From assembly GCA_958510875.1 (NCBI GenBank), contig OY294068.1, positions 20,068,297 to 20,132,296 on the forward strand: a stretch of 64,000 nucleotides of DNA, given 5' to 3'. Shown here one piece after another: positions 45,841 through 58,900 of the stretch. This stretch comes from Endomychus coccineus (taxonomy: Eukaryota > Arthropoda > Insecta > Coleoptera > Endomychidae). A model generated the notes under the pieces. It did not search any database. It was not told the DNA's origin and worked only from the letters and a program-made list of their open reading frames with translations. Numbering within the stretch: position 1 is the stretch's first letter; every line of letters starts with the position of its first letter. A program made the position numbers and the translations under genes.

Positions 45841-46471
45841 TCATGCTTCTTCAGACATCCTATCCTTTTCATTTCCTTCAGATTGAACGTTATTTGGGAT
45901 GTTCATAATGTATTTATACGAATTTAATGAATCTAGTTGCTGCCTGTTAACGCCGTAACGTTTTTGTAATAGTTTTCTGACAACGCATACTAGGATTAAT
46001 CATACCAGCATTATTGCTATTTCTACATACTCCACCATGAATCCCTAGCTCCGATTGGAATGTAAATAACCCTTGAGACTATCCTTGTTCTTATTTATCA
46101 TCATAAAAAAGCGTCTTGAAGGAGATAATTTAAAATGCCACTGACCGCGACTTCATAATGTTCAATTAGTTTTTCCCGATGTCTCTGCCTAAATGAAAAA
46201 CAAGGCCTTGTTTTTTTTGTCAAGGTTATAGTGCCAGTGTAACTGCATATACGGTAGATTTGGCCATAACGAGTTTTGTGTAGATTTTGGCTACATTTGA
46301 AATATTTGACCGAAGAAAAACGTGATGTGTTTTTGCTATAGAAACCAAATGATGCAATCAAACCGTGAATTGAGAATTTTGGAGGTGACCGGTTTTGAAT
46401 CCATGGTACACACTCGTATATTTTATTCGTTGAAATGAAAAACCCAAAGCTCATAATCATGGTAATAAAAG

Positions 46472-46477
46472 TTTATT
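46472..46477 (-). terminator. Candidate poly(A) signal of the multi-Kazal gene
   Basis: AATAAA on the minus strand, about 260 nt past the stop codon at 46735. It gives a plausible 3' UTR and there is no other gene between. Confidence 0.5.
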
Positions 46478-46734
46478 ATTGATGTTGCACATACAGATAC
46501 AATCAAAACAAAAACAAAACACAGCTCATCATGAAAATAAATATTGATTGCACATACCTATATGATAAATGCAAAACTAATCTAAATTGGCAATTGGCAC
46601 AATTTTTTATAATCCTAAATAAATAGTTTTTAAATACTTATCCTAACAATACTATTTTACAAATTGGGCAAGAGTTTATAAATAATAAAATCTATAAACA
46701 TGTCTAATAACATGAAATTTACAACTTAACAAAA

Positions 46735-46969
46735 TCAGTACAAATAATTTTTAGGTATTTCATTGATCGGCTCTGCACAAGTGCCCATATTCCTCATGGT
46801 CACCAAAGATCTGGACCTGCAGTTTTCCATTTCTAAAAAGCAGGAGTTACTGTAGGTCTTGTCATCTGTGCCGCAGACGGGATCATAGTAGTTGGGACAG
46901 ACTTTCTGACATCCTTTGAAGAGAAAACCTGACAAACATCTCTTCAATGGAACGACATATATGTGTTTC
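46735..46969 (-). CDS. Multi-Kazal gene, terminal exon with domain 9
   Basis: Acceptor ...[22 protein letters not shown] closes domain 8. The full domain 9 ([31 protein letters not shown] to NMGTC; P1 Asn) is followed by a short tail [13 protein letters not shown] and TAA. Confidence 0.9.
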
Positions 46970-49900
46970 CTGAAACAAAAGACTGTTGAGCCACCTTGGA
47001 GAACTGATGTTCATGTTGAATAAAATGGCCTATATTAGATTATTGTTCATTCCATTATGTCTAAAGGCGGGTCATAGATATACAATTTGCATACACATTT
47101 ATTAGACAATATATTTTTCAATTGCTATGTTGATAAGAATTGAAGATGATTAAGTACACTGCCTGGTTACTTACCCACAATTATCTCTCTTCATTTCACA
47201 TTCATTCCGATAAATTTTATTATCAGAACCACAAACGAAATTTCTCTCATCTGAACAATTTTCGTTGCAAAGTGAAGTCGTCCTGCAATGTTGAGGAGGT
47301 ACCTGAATGACAAGCTGTCCACAAGTATCTTTTTTCAAGTGACACATCGACCTAAAGAAAGGTAAGTATGAGTTGAAAATAAAATAAAATTGGTAACATT
47401 TATTGAAATTCATTCCGATATATGTAAGTATACAAAGCACATAAAACATTCTAAATACATTCTAGCTTATCCACAACCGAAGTTTCAATTTGTTCGCCCA
47501 AAAGTGGCAGAAAATGAGCACTCAACATAGTTTTATTGGTACAAAAACCGACTAAACCGTTATATTTTCACTTATAATTAATATATTCAAATTAGGTTCT
47601 GACCTAATTTTTTTCAAACACTTCAATATACCTATTATGAAACTTGAATTTAACAAATCTTTCCTCTTTTTATTTATGGTCAAAAACAGTGTCCTAAAAT
47701 GCCATAGACAAAAAGGATGCGCTCGGCATCCCTATTCTACTATCCAGGTTGACGCAATAAATAGTGATCTGGCAAAGATTTTGAAATGGGGATCTGATAA
47801 TCTAGTAGTTTGATGCAACCAAAACTCAAGTTTGCCTCTTCTCCAGGAAGGCGGATCACACAATTCCTAATATGATGATGTCAGGTACATTTCGATGAAG
47901 TCTTCCATAACAGTGCTAGGGATCACCACCAACAGCACCCTCTCATGTGACGATCATGTGAGGTCCTTTAATGTTAATTGTTGGAAATGCGTTAATATAT
48001 CATGTGAAAGAATAATAACATCAAAACTATTGAATTTTAGTTAAACTTCTTCAAACGGAGTATCCATTTTGAGATACATTTGGAACCAAAGTTTTCATTC
48101 GCCATCCAGGACTGTGCATATGCTGCTAATTAGTTGAACCACCAAGTACTCTTGAGAAGTTAAGATAGGAAGAGGTACTACTGAAAATTCTGGCGAATGA
48201 TATGGAGAATCAGATTTCTAAATCATTTATACATTAACACTTTTTTATATATGCTTTCAAAATATTTCATGGCCAAATAGTCGAGTCAAATAGGTATTAA
48301 AACAGGCCGACTTACGAAAATCGAACGATATGGACCGATTTTGATGAAACAAAGTGCATTCGATTCTGGATGACGTCTAGAAAAAAGCTTACCGGTTAGT
48401 TTTTTGTGCAAATTTGTTATTATGTTTTTACCCGAAAAACATTTTTATTAATTTGCAGCGTGAATGCTTTATTAAAGCAATGTTCTATTTATTGATCAAT
48501 ATGTATTTGAATTATTAAAAAATGTTTCTGATAATTTTCACAGAACCACAGAACAAAATAATTTTCACATAAAACGAATGAGAAATTTTACTAATCTGAA
48601 CAACAGCAGCATCCAACAGTAAGTGACACGTGGTGATCATTTATTATGTATTAACATTACAATAGCAGCTTGGTCCACGTATACGTTGCCGCGTCTTTAT
48701 TTTGGGGGGATGGGAGGGAGGACCGGTTTAGATGAACAGCTGCTCTATGAAGCGGTGGATGCCATAGAGATCTCATTATATGATAGATGCTGTGTTATAG
48801 TATAGTGTAGACTCCATAGTTTAAGAAAAATACCTATCTGCTACTCCCGCCTGGTTTTTATCACGTATATGTCCATAGTATATGTAAAAGATGCTGTGTG
48901 GAATATAAAAAGACTGAGTAGAGAAGATAGAAAAAAATTTCAGATGAGCGGGAATTTATTTCAAATTAAAAAATTAAAAAATTAGAATTCGATTTTGTTT
49001 TTGATTTAAATTAGCAACGACCCCCTTTTAACAAATTTTTAAACATTTAACATAAAAAAACAACCTCCACAACCCCTAACTGAGGATTTCTGGTTGGTTT
49101 TGATGAAATTTTGGAAATTGGTCAACTTTTCGGAAAAAAAAAAATAATAACAAATTTGCACAAAAAACTAACCGGTAAGCTTTTTTCTAGACGTCATACC
49201 GAATCGAATGCACTTTGTTTCATCAAAATCGGTCCATATCGTTCGATTTTCGTAATGAAATACCTATTTGACTCGACTAAAAGTATTGAGCAAGTTACAG
49301 AGTTTAAACCCGTGGACCCTGTTTGTAAAGAATATTCGAGTATGTTTTTTGCATCAAAATGTTTATTTGAAATTGCAAGCGTAGATACTATTGAGACGTT
49401 TTATTTCTCAAATTTTGAGTCTATTATAAGATATGATTCACTTTGTTGGGACAAGTCAAGTACTGTGTATCTGCAAAAAGGGCAATTCGATATATGTTGG
49501 GACTGAAATATAGAGAAACATGTGAACAAATTTTACCAGAACCGCAAAATTTTGAAGATACCATTTCTGTATATCTTCCATATATGTTTTTATTGAAAAA
49601 TATTGAAATATTTGAACAGTAGAATTTTTATCATTCATATTATATATAGGTTATAATTAACGAAGACAAATCCATATCATATCGGTTCTATATTCTTTAA
49701 TAAATTACCACAATTAATTAAAAAAACTGTAAAATTCTACATACGTACATTTATATTAAGTCTCAGAAACTGTTTGATAAAGAATTGTTTTTATTGTGGA
49801 TTTACTCTAGATTTATATTCAAATTTTGTTCAAAATATTGTTTATAATTCCAATTTTTGAAATACTCTGATTTTACTGTATGTACAATTACTTGGTGTTG

Positions 49901-52900
49901 TAGTATTAGAAAACTAAAGTCATTTCTGATGTATCCTAAATCATGTAATTGATCTTCTGGAAAAATAAAAACAAACTGAACTAAACTAAAGTAAATTTTG
50001 GGTGGTTTTGGTGCTTACTTGTTGAAAATTATTATATCTATAATTTTAATAAAGAACATACTTGTAATAAATTTTCACAAACTTCTTTTATATTAAACAA
50101 AACGTTACACGTTTTGTTTGATAAAGCCACCGTGTGGTGAAACATTGAAAATTTATCACAAGTGTATTTTTTATTAAAGCTATAAGCTAAATTTGTTTCA
50201 TCAGAGAAAATCATTTTGATTATTATTTATTTCATATGGATGCAAAGGTTATTTTGTATTTACGAGGAAGTCATGTGATAGCTGTTTCTTTTCAAAACTA
50301 CACGATAAATGGAAAAAAAATTGATGTGACTGCTCGGTTTGAAATGGAGCTTCTTATTTAGATGGTATATATTTACAGAGGCATGAATTCGCCGAGGTTG
50401 GACAAGTCTTTCCACGACCAAGTTTGTATATCTCACCACACTTCCAGTTGCATATGTTATATCTTGCACTTAATCGGCATTTTATTTCTATATTTAACCG
50501 GTTCTAAACATAAAAGTTGACATATTTACCTGTAAACGTTTCCATCAGATCCACATACTGGTTCTTCGTATGTATGCGAGTCGCACGTACTAGGACAAGG
50601 AGCTTGTTCTTTCAAAGCCGTACAATTTCCGATATGCGCAAATTGTACACCCTTTATACATGTCGCCAAACTTAATTGGCACTGATTCGTGTACGTTCTT
50701 GCATCTGTACCACATACCGGATCTGATTCTTCGCCACATTTGATCTTTGAACACTTCGCCGCTTTTGCACGACATTTTGCGAAATCAGTCTGCTGTACCT
50801 TCTTCGTCCTGGATAACAGAGGAATTCAATTAACATAACTCAGTTTTTCGAAGCAAGATCGGTAGTTCATGATTTATGACGTAACTTTTACTTGCGTATT
50901 ATGGATGGTAAAAGTATATCATTGATAAACTAGGAAATTAATATAGCAGAAGACATATATTTTCCCCATTATTCTAATTCGATAAATGTGTAGATAGTCT
51001 TTAATGACTACATAATAACTATTCCATATATGGTCTACATTGTAGCGATTTTCAAATATAGGACATCTAGCATGTTATCGAATAGAAACTCATGACGAAA
51101 TATATCCAGGACTGTATTTAGGACCTACAGGCCCCTAGGCTGAACCTGTGGTAAGAACCCTACGGGGGTCTAGCCGGTATGGAATATCTTCCAGTATCAT
51201 GGACTACCAATCCACAGAAATTTTTGAAAATTAACCTGATATAATCAAATTGTAGAGATTTAACGAAAAACTTTAAAGAAATTTCAAATTTTGTGATCCA
51301 AGTATTTGGAAATTGATGAATTGATGAGATAAACATGGAAAGAATTGAAAATGTTTATATCCGAGATTATTTTTTCCTTTTCGTGAAGCGGGCTTACTTT
51401 TGTGGTGTGGGGTCCATAAGCTGCAGCCTACAAAGCTAGCGTATAAATACGATCCTGAATATATTTGTATCTTAATGTATGTTCTAAATGTGACAAAATA
51501 ATCAAGCATATAGGAGAAGGTTTTTTTTTAAGTGAAAACTTCTTCAGGCGCGTTGGGCTTTTTCAGATGAGGGGTAAAACCATGAGTCCGTCACGTCCCG
51601 TCACGCTGTAGCTATATATATTAGGTATACTGCTGCGTGCGCAACTGCGGCCGTGCGGGACTCGGGTCAGGCGTCAGGCAGTCTCTCTATACGCTTACAC
51701 ACGTGTGCATATCTGAAAAATGAAGTCTGGTAGGAAGAAGTTCGGCAGGTTTCGAGCTTCACAATTAATGGTTGACTAGCTTGAGCTTGTCTAGTGCCCT
51801 TATCTGAAATCTCTTATGGTGGAACAACAAACGATATTTCTGATGAACACTGACCATGGAGATATCTATAGAAAATGGAGAGGTATATAGAACGGAAGAA
51901 TATAATGTTCTATGTTTGCAAACTGCTACGACTGTAAATTATTGCTTTGTAAACAGTCCTAGAAAAAATAACCCCGGAATAACTGCGACCTATAAATCAT
52001 TATCGCACGAATTCGGACAGTCTTTCATCTGAAACTTGTCTTCCATCATATAAAGAGTTTGAAACTGAACTGACCCTTGTCAATACTTTGATTAATGGTT
52101 TTCTACTATACGGTGTAAAGGATTCTTATCAATTCTCGTCATACTGAATTACGTCATAATCTTTCTGTATCAGATTTCGCTTTTGGCATCACACAAAGTG
52201 AATGAGGAATCCAAAGCAAAGTGTTTTGTATGTTGTAACATGCAGAAACAGCTGAACGCAGGGAAGTGTATAGTGTATAGTGGTAAACATGTCAGTTATA
52301 CCCAGTGGGGCATTACCCATCTGACAGAGAATGGTCACATTTTCAACCCTGAAACAAATTTCAAAATCTAACATATAGCCACAAAAGAACTTTATCTAAA
52401 TAATCTTGAACTCGAAGAACTTCATAAATCATTCAAAAACAACGAAGTAATAATATTGAACACCCTACTCACAATAGACAAGAACACTATATCGACCGAA
52501 TTCAGTTGAATTGCGAATAAAACCGGAACTTTATAGCAATGAAGTGATATGTACTCATGAGTTTTCGAATAATACATGCTGTAATATTGAAAAGAACACG
52601 TCTCGAAAACGCGACAATTCAGAGGAACATTCAAACAGCGTGGCTTTCGCGACTTTCATGACGTAACAAGTACCACCATAGATCCAAATATATATTTGTG
52701 AGCTCATTGTCATCATATCGTCTGCAAATATCAGTGTTGCCAGTTGAAATATTTTACGATAATATCAAGTAAATATTATTAATAACAATAATTGTTGGGC
52801 ATCCGAGGATGAAATAATAAGGTAAAGATAAAAAACATTTCATGAGAGTTATTGATTAAATACTTCTTGTTCTTTTCAAATAGAAGACATACGAGAATCT

Positions 52901-55900
52901 CTTAAACTATATTACTCGATAACTCGATGAAACAAAGCAGTTCTTAACTTCCACTGCTACTATAAAATTGTGATTCAAAGTTGTTAATAAACGAAAGTTA
53001 ACTGATGTAGAATAATAATAATTTGGGGAGACAAAGGACCTAAGATTCAACGAACTCCCAACAGTACCAACTGTCAACTATTCGTATTCAAATGACCTCT
53101 GATATTTGCTATCATATGAATGAGTAGTTTCTATTGATATTGATGTTATATACTGTGGTACCATTATTATAAAAGAGGGAGGTTGAATCTGCCTTTAATG
53201 ATTAGTTTATTTATGAATATGTAGAAGTACCACATTGTTTATGTTTTCTCCCTCACTATATTGGAGCTCGATGATTGATTCGGGTACTTATGACGTCAGT
53301 TTTACGCGTGCAATCTGGCGTGTATGAATAAATACATCACTGTAGGTATAGTTGGCCAGTTACCGTCCAGTATCCATTTTGAATGTCTTATCTAAAATAG
53401 TTAAGAGAGTTGTTGCAAATGAAATTTTAACATTTTTAAATAAATATGGCATAATTAATGAATCGCAACATGGTTTTCATGCAGGCAGATCGACAGAGTA
53501 TGTATAGAACACCTAGATAAGGGCAACAAGGTAGCAGGTGTAGGGCGAATATTCTAATACTAAATGAGGAAACCCAAATTGTGAATTTCTCTCTTTGTTC
53601 AAACTATGAGAATTGTAATTTTCTTATAAATAATGTTATCTTAAAGCCACAAAAGTGTTTTTCTAGGCCTATATTTAGATAATACACTCTCATGGTGTGA
53701 ACAGGTTGTGCAAAAAAATCAATCAATAATAGATCGAAAATATCTCATAAATATTTATTATGCAATGGTATATTGTCATTTCTCTAACAATGTCACTTTG
53801 TGGGGGAATTCGATAAGCCACCAGCGAGTTGTCGTCGCTCAAAAGCGAGTGATTAGACTAATGTTCAGCATGGGAAAAAGGGATTCCTGTAGACCTATTT
53901 TCGTCTCAAACATATGATGACATTTCCCTGCATCTATATTCATAAATGCCTATAAACAATAAGAAATAATTTGGATAACTACAAAACAAATGCCAACTAT
54001 CATTCTTACGAGACTAGACAATACTTGTAAATATGAAAAACCCACTTCCTATATAGGCATCAAACTCTTCAATCATTTGCCCGAAAATATAAGAACTCTG
54101 GGATTGCGAAAATTCAAGTCATCAGTTAAAACCATGCTTCTCGAACATGCGTTTTATAATGAAGATGAATACATGAACCAAAAAGAAAAGAAAAATTTTT
54201 AGTGTATACAAATTGTCCTTAAAAATGTTAGTGTGTCTAAATTGTCGTAGGATTACTCTTTATTGTTCAATATGACGTGTCCTATCCATTTATGTAAATT
54301 GGCTTCTGGATCAATGAAATATTCTATTCTATTCTATTCATTTTGTAAACACCACTTAGAATAAAAAAGGAAAAAGGAATTCTACAACACATGTCAACCT
54401 TTTAACTAGATGGTTCAAATATTGTTTGAAGCTAATTAAGAGAGCTTGTACATCAGCAAACTTGATTCATTATTGAATGATAATTTTGTACATTTGTGAG
54501 TTGTAGCTAACTTCAGAGTAGCACCTAATTTATTAGATAGAGACTGACTAGTTTGCTGGAGTAATGGCAAGTTTTGATTTATTTTCAAACATACTGTAAC
54601 CAGCTTGAATTCAATAGAACTTGTCGGAAGTGATTCCATTTACGCGCGGCGCGACTTGATACCGAATAACGACCTTTCGCTATGATAAAAGTCTCTTACA
54701 ATTTATGATAGGTCACGGCTAGAGATCACAGCCTCATAGTTTCAAAGTCATTGTCGAAATCCAACGATTCAGTTTCGTAGAAGGAAGTAACGTTTAATCC
54801 CGAGAATTACGTGCCGCAAACCATAAATTATTTCGAATTCGTTTCTCGGTTATATTCATGATCTGAATAATATATTCCACATTCCACATAAGAACTTACC
54901 CACAATTTAACAGTTGTAGTTCGCATTCGTTTGCATATATATAACCATCGCTTCCACACGCTGGCTTGTCGATTTCGTTGGCGCAACTTGTTGGGCAACT
55001 TCTAGGTCCTGCAGTTCTTTCCTGACTACTGCAATATGCCAATGGTACTTCAAACACGTGTTTCCTAAGAATTTGTTCACATTAGGCCAATAACACACTT
55101 TATCACAATACATAATTTTCGCCTATAATTTAATCATCTTGCGCTCTTACCGGATTCAAATGAGATTTCTTTTAAAGAGGCTGTCGATTATTCTACAAGA
55201 TATAAGTATCTAAGCTCACCCGCAGTTTTTGGATTTCATACGACATACGTTCGAATACATTTTCCCATCAGATCCACATGTTGGTCTTGCATTTCTCCAA
55301 CATGATTCTCTACAATGCCTGGTAGTTTGACAATGTTTCTTATTCGTTCTCACAACTCCTTGACTAAAAGTAAATATAATAAAGATTATATATAAATTTC
55401 TAAATAACACATTCCAAGATGAAGGCCTCACATAGATCCAGGTATCGCAGCGCATGAAAATGTTGATGGCACTCAAGCTGGAATCTTATTAACCTAAGTG
55501 GGTACGGGGAAAATTCAACGTTTTATTCTATGGGTCAAAACGGTTCCGATGAAGCTAGAAGAGGAAGGATGGTGGACGTTGTGAGAGACAACAAAATTGC
55601 CATTGAGGATCTCATTTTGGGCGATCGACGATTGAAGGTGGAAGAAATAGCACAAATGTCGAATCTTTCAGATACACGTTTTGGCCGAATCACCCGCGAA
55701 CATTTGGTCTTGAATGAAGTTGGTGCAAGGTATTGCCAAACAAATCTCAGCAGTACATCGCCACCATCTTGTCGAATATGCTGAGTCATTTTTGGAGCAC
55801 TATGGAGAAAATCCTGTGAACGTATGGGAGACATAGGAGATGAACCATAGTTTTCTACTATAATTCGTTCCCCAAAAGGGAGTCGATGGTATGCAGGCGA

Positions 55901-58900
55901 AAAGGATAAGCACAATCAATACTGTTTAGGGTCTGTCAGTCGACAAACCTGGTGATGGTTTTTTATTATTCTTTGAGTACACAAAAGGAAAACCTATAAT
56001 GCTCGAAGAATATCATGTGGAGCCAGTTAGAGAATATATAGGGATATGAGATGAGCATTGGTATTTTTCTTAAACGTCTGGAGGCATAGGAAAAGACCTC
56101 ACTAGTTAATGAGTTCCGCAACTTCGTTGAAAATATCTCTTCTGATCGTTACGATCTTTTGGAATTCTGAGGGCATCTTTCTTTTAGATTTTGATCTCCT
56201 ACGAATGCAGAAATGGCCTGTCACAGAGACGGCTCAAAACTCGAGGAAAGTGTAGGAGCAGGAATATATATATAGCCAAGTCAAAGACAATAATCTCACT
56301 GAGTTTGGGTAAATACGTGACGATATTTCAGGCAAAAGTTGCTGTAATACATCACTCTGCCGAAGAGTTATTAAGGTAAGAGTTTGAGAAAAAAACCATC
56401 GCCATATACTCTGACAGTCAAGCGGCTATTAAAGCATTCAGTTCCCAACAGGTCAATTGTAAACTTGCCTGGGACTGCTTAGAAACCCTACAAGAGTTAA
56501 GCAGTCAAATAAGACTATTTTTAGCCTGAGTACCAGACCACTCAGGCTGCAAAGGCAACGAGGAGGCTGATTCACTGACCCAAGAAGGAGCACGTGGGAC
56601 TCTGATTGGTCCGGAACCCTTCTGTGGTATAGCGAAAGCGCTGCCCAAATATATAACAGTGCTTGGTTGAAAAATCAATCAAACAGTTCTTCAAAGAACC
56701 ATCGCCAAAATGCACGTACGTAAAAAGTACCTACTAAGCCAGAATAGAAGCTCAACTAGAGTTATGGTTGGGCTCCTGACAGGGCATTGTAGACTCAACA
56801 AACACATGAACAACAATGAACTGATGGACACAACCCTATGCAGGTTCTGCCAAGAAGACGAGGAGACCTCAGTTCACATACTGTGCTACTGCGAAGGCTT
56901 AACAAGGCTAAGGTTCTCAACCACAGGAAAGGAAAAATCCCTCCCATTATATGAAGGATCTGAGGCCTGGCCTATGGGGTCTGATAATAAAGACGGGTCC
57001 AGACAGGGAACTCTAACATAACAAGAGGGCATACACAATAGATCGGCAAAGGTCGCGGTGGTGAGGCTTCTTGCCCATAAGCCCCATACAAATCTAATAT
57101 AATCTAGCATTGAAGTTAATTGACATGACCAAACGTGATTCAATCATCACGAACACCTTCAATTGAAACCACAAACAACATGTTGATGGCATCGAGGAGT
57201 CATCACAATTTAATATGAGTGTTACAAGGATCTGTTCCAAGGACCAACATTTACAATATCATGTTATAGTTATGTGATAGCGTCACTTACCCACAAGTTA
57301 GCAATTTCATCAGGCATGTACTTTTATACACGTTACCATCACTTCCACATACTGGACCATCTTGAGGTGCTTGTTTGCAGTCAACTGGACAATTTTCCCT
57401 GTGTGCACTTATATTATTGCACTGTCCCAGATGAGACAGAATTATTCCTACCCTGAAAAAGGCGATAACCAAAATAAATTTTACTTTTTCAGATTGCAAA
57501 AAGGTATTGTTATGTACTTGCTCATACTAAGTTGATGATTTGTTTACAGTGTTGTCATAAAAATAATGTGAAAAATCAATTTTACCTGCAAACTTCTACT
57601 TCTAACATACATTTATTCAGATAAGTTCGACCGTCTGTTCCGCAGACTGGGTCTTTATCTTTTCCACATTTGTGCTCGCACTTCGAACCTTGAGACCTTT
57701 TGCAAAGTCCGACATCTGCAGCCAACGTTACACCTGAAAATTAAAATAGAAATTATTAGTTATATGTGATATTTGGAAAATAACACTTCGGAATACGACT
57801 AGAAAGTCGGTAGCAGAATGAATTCAAGGTGTGTTTCCTTTTGTGGACGTTAACTGGAGAATTATTATTCGAAGACATTAGTTGCTGTGACTTGAATGGA
57901 AGATTGGGTGCATGTTTGACAAAAACAGTAACCAGTGGGACAATGCCGTTACAATGTTGAATTTATTATATCAAATTAGGCAAAGGCCGACCCTTGATTC
58001 CTAGATTGTTCGAGAACAAGAGAACTAAAATATTCATCCTGAAGAGAACTCAATATTCATTCAAATTTTAGTTAGTACATTTATTTGCATTTTTTAGTAA
58101 TTTGTTATAACTTTTTATCCTGGCTCTTCACATTGCATGGCGTGTTTAGAATAATCAAACTAAATTCTTCTTGAAAAAAGTTATTCAACTTGAAGACATG
58201 GTACTGTCTAACTTTTCATCTACTACTCAACTATTTCTTCACTTCATATCCAGATTATATCGGTACGTTTAGATGTCACTGATCAAACTACAAATAACAA
58301 AACTATGCTTTTTCAAGAAACCCTGGTGTCGGAAGATTTATCAAGAACTAACAATAAGAATTACATCTCATAGCAAAAGTTCATCCACTTTTGGCATATT
58401 ATACTACATTTTAATTAACAAAGAAAGAAAAATACTGAAACATTTTAATTATTGTCATTGAATAAATCTCATTACAGCCTTGATACGTCTCGACATAGTG
58501 TCAACTTATGCTTGGCATTTATCTGAAGTGAAATTATTCCAAATTTCTTGAAGACGGGCACGCAATTCCAAAACGGTTCGTGTAGGCTGTGATCGCAATT
58601 TCTAATCTGTATTATGCCACAAGTTTTCGATCGGAGGGAGATCTGGGTTACTGGACGTCCATTTTAAAAGTTGTCTTCTAACATCCAGCGTTTCACTTTT
58701 TTAGCCGTACAGGCGGCACCATCTTGCTGGATGATGAATTCAATGTTATTCAGACTTTGATATATTCACCATCTACAGAGTGTAAGTTATATACTCCTCT
58801 TGCTGATATGCATCCCTCATTATCACACACAAGAGTGATAGATTTCTCCTTTCGTTCTTATGACTCGGCTTCGACTTCAAATAATTGAGTTCCACAGGTT

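Noticed and set aside
46101..46460. 119-codon minus-strand frame just past the Kazal gene
   Set aside because: Lies beyond the likely poly(A) site, has no motif and no splice link to the gene.
49111..49506. 131-codon plus-strand open frame
   Set aside because: Its first half is the right arm of the foldback element and its second half a LINE thumb fragment, so it is a chance fusion rather than a gene.
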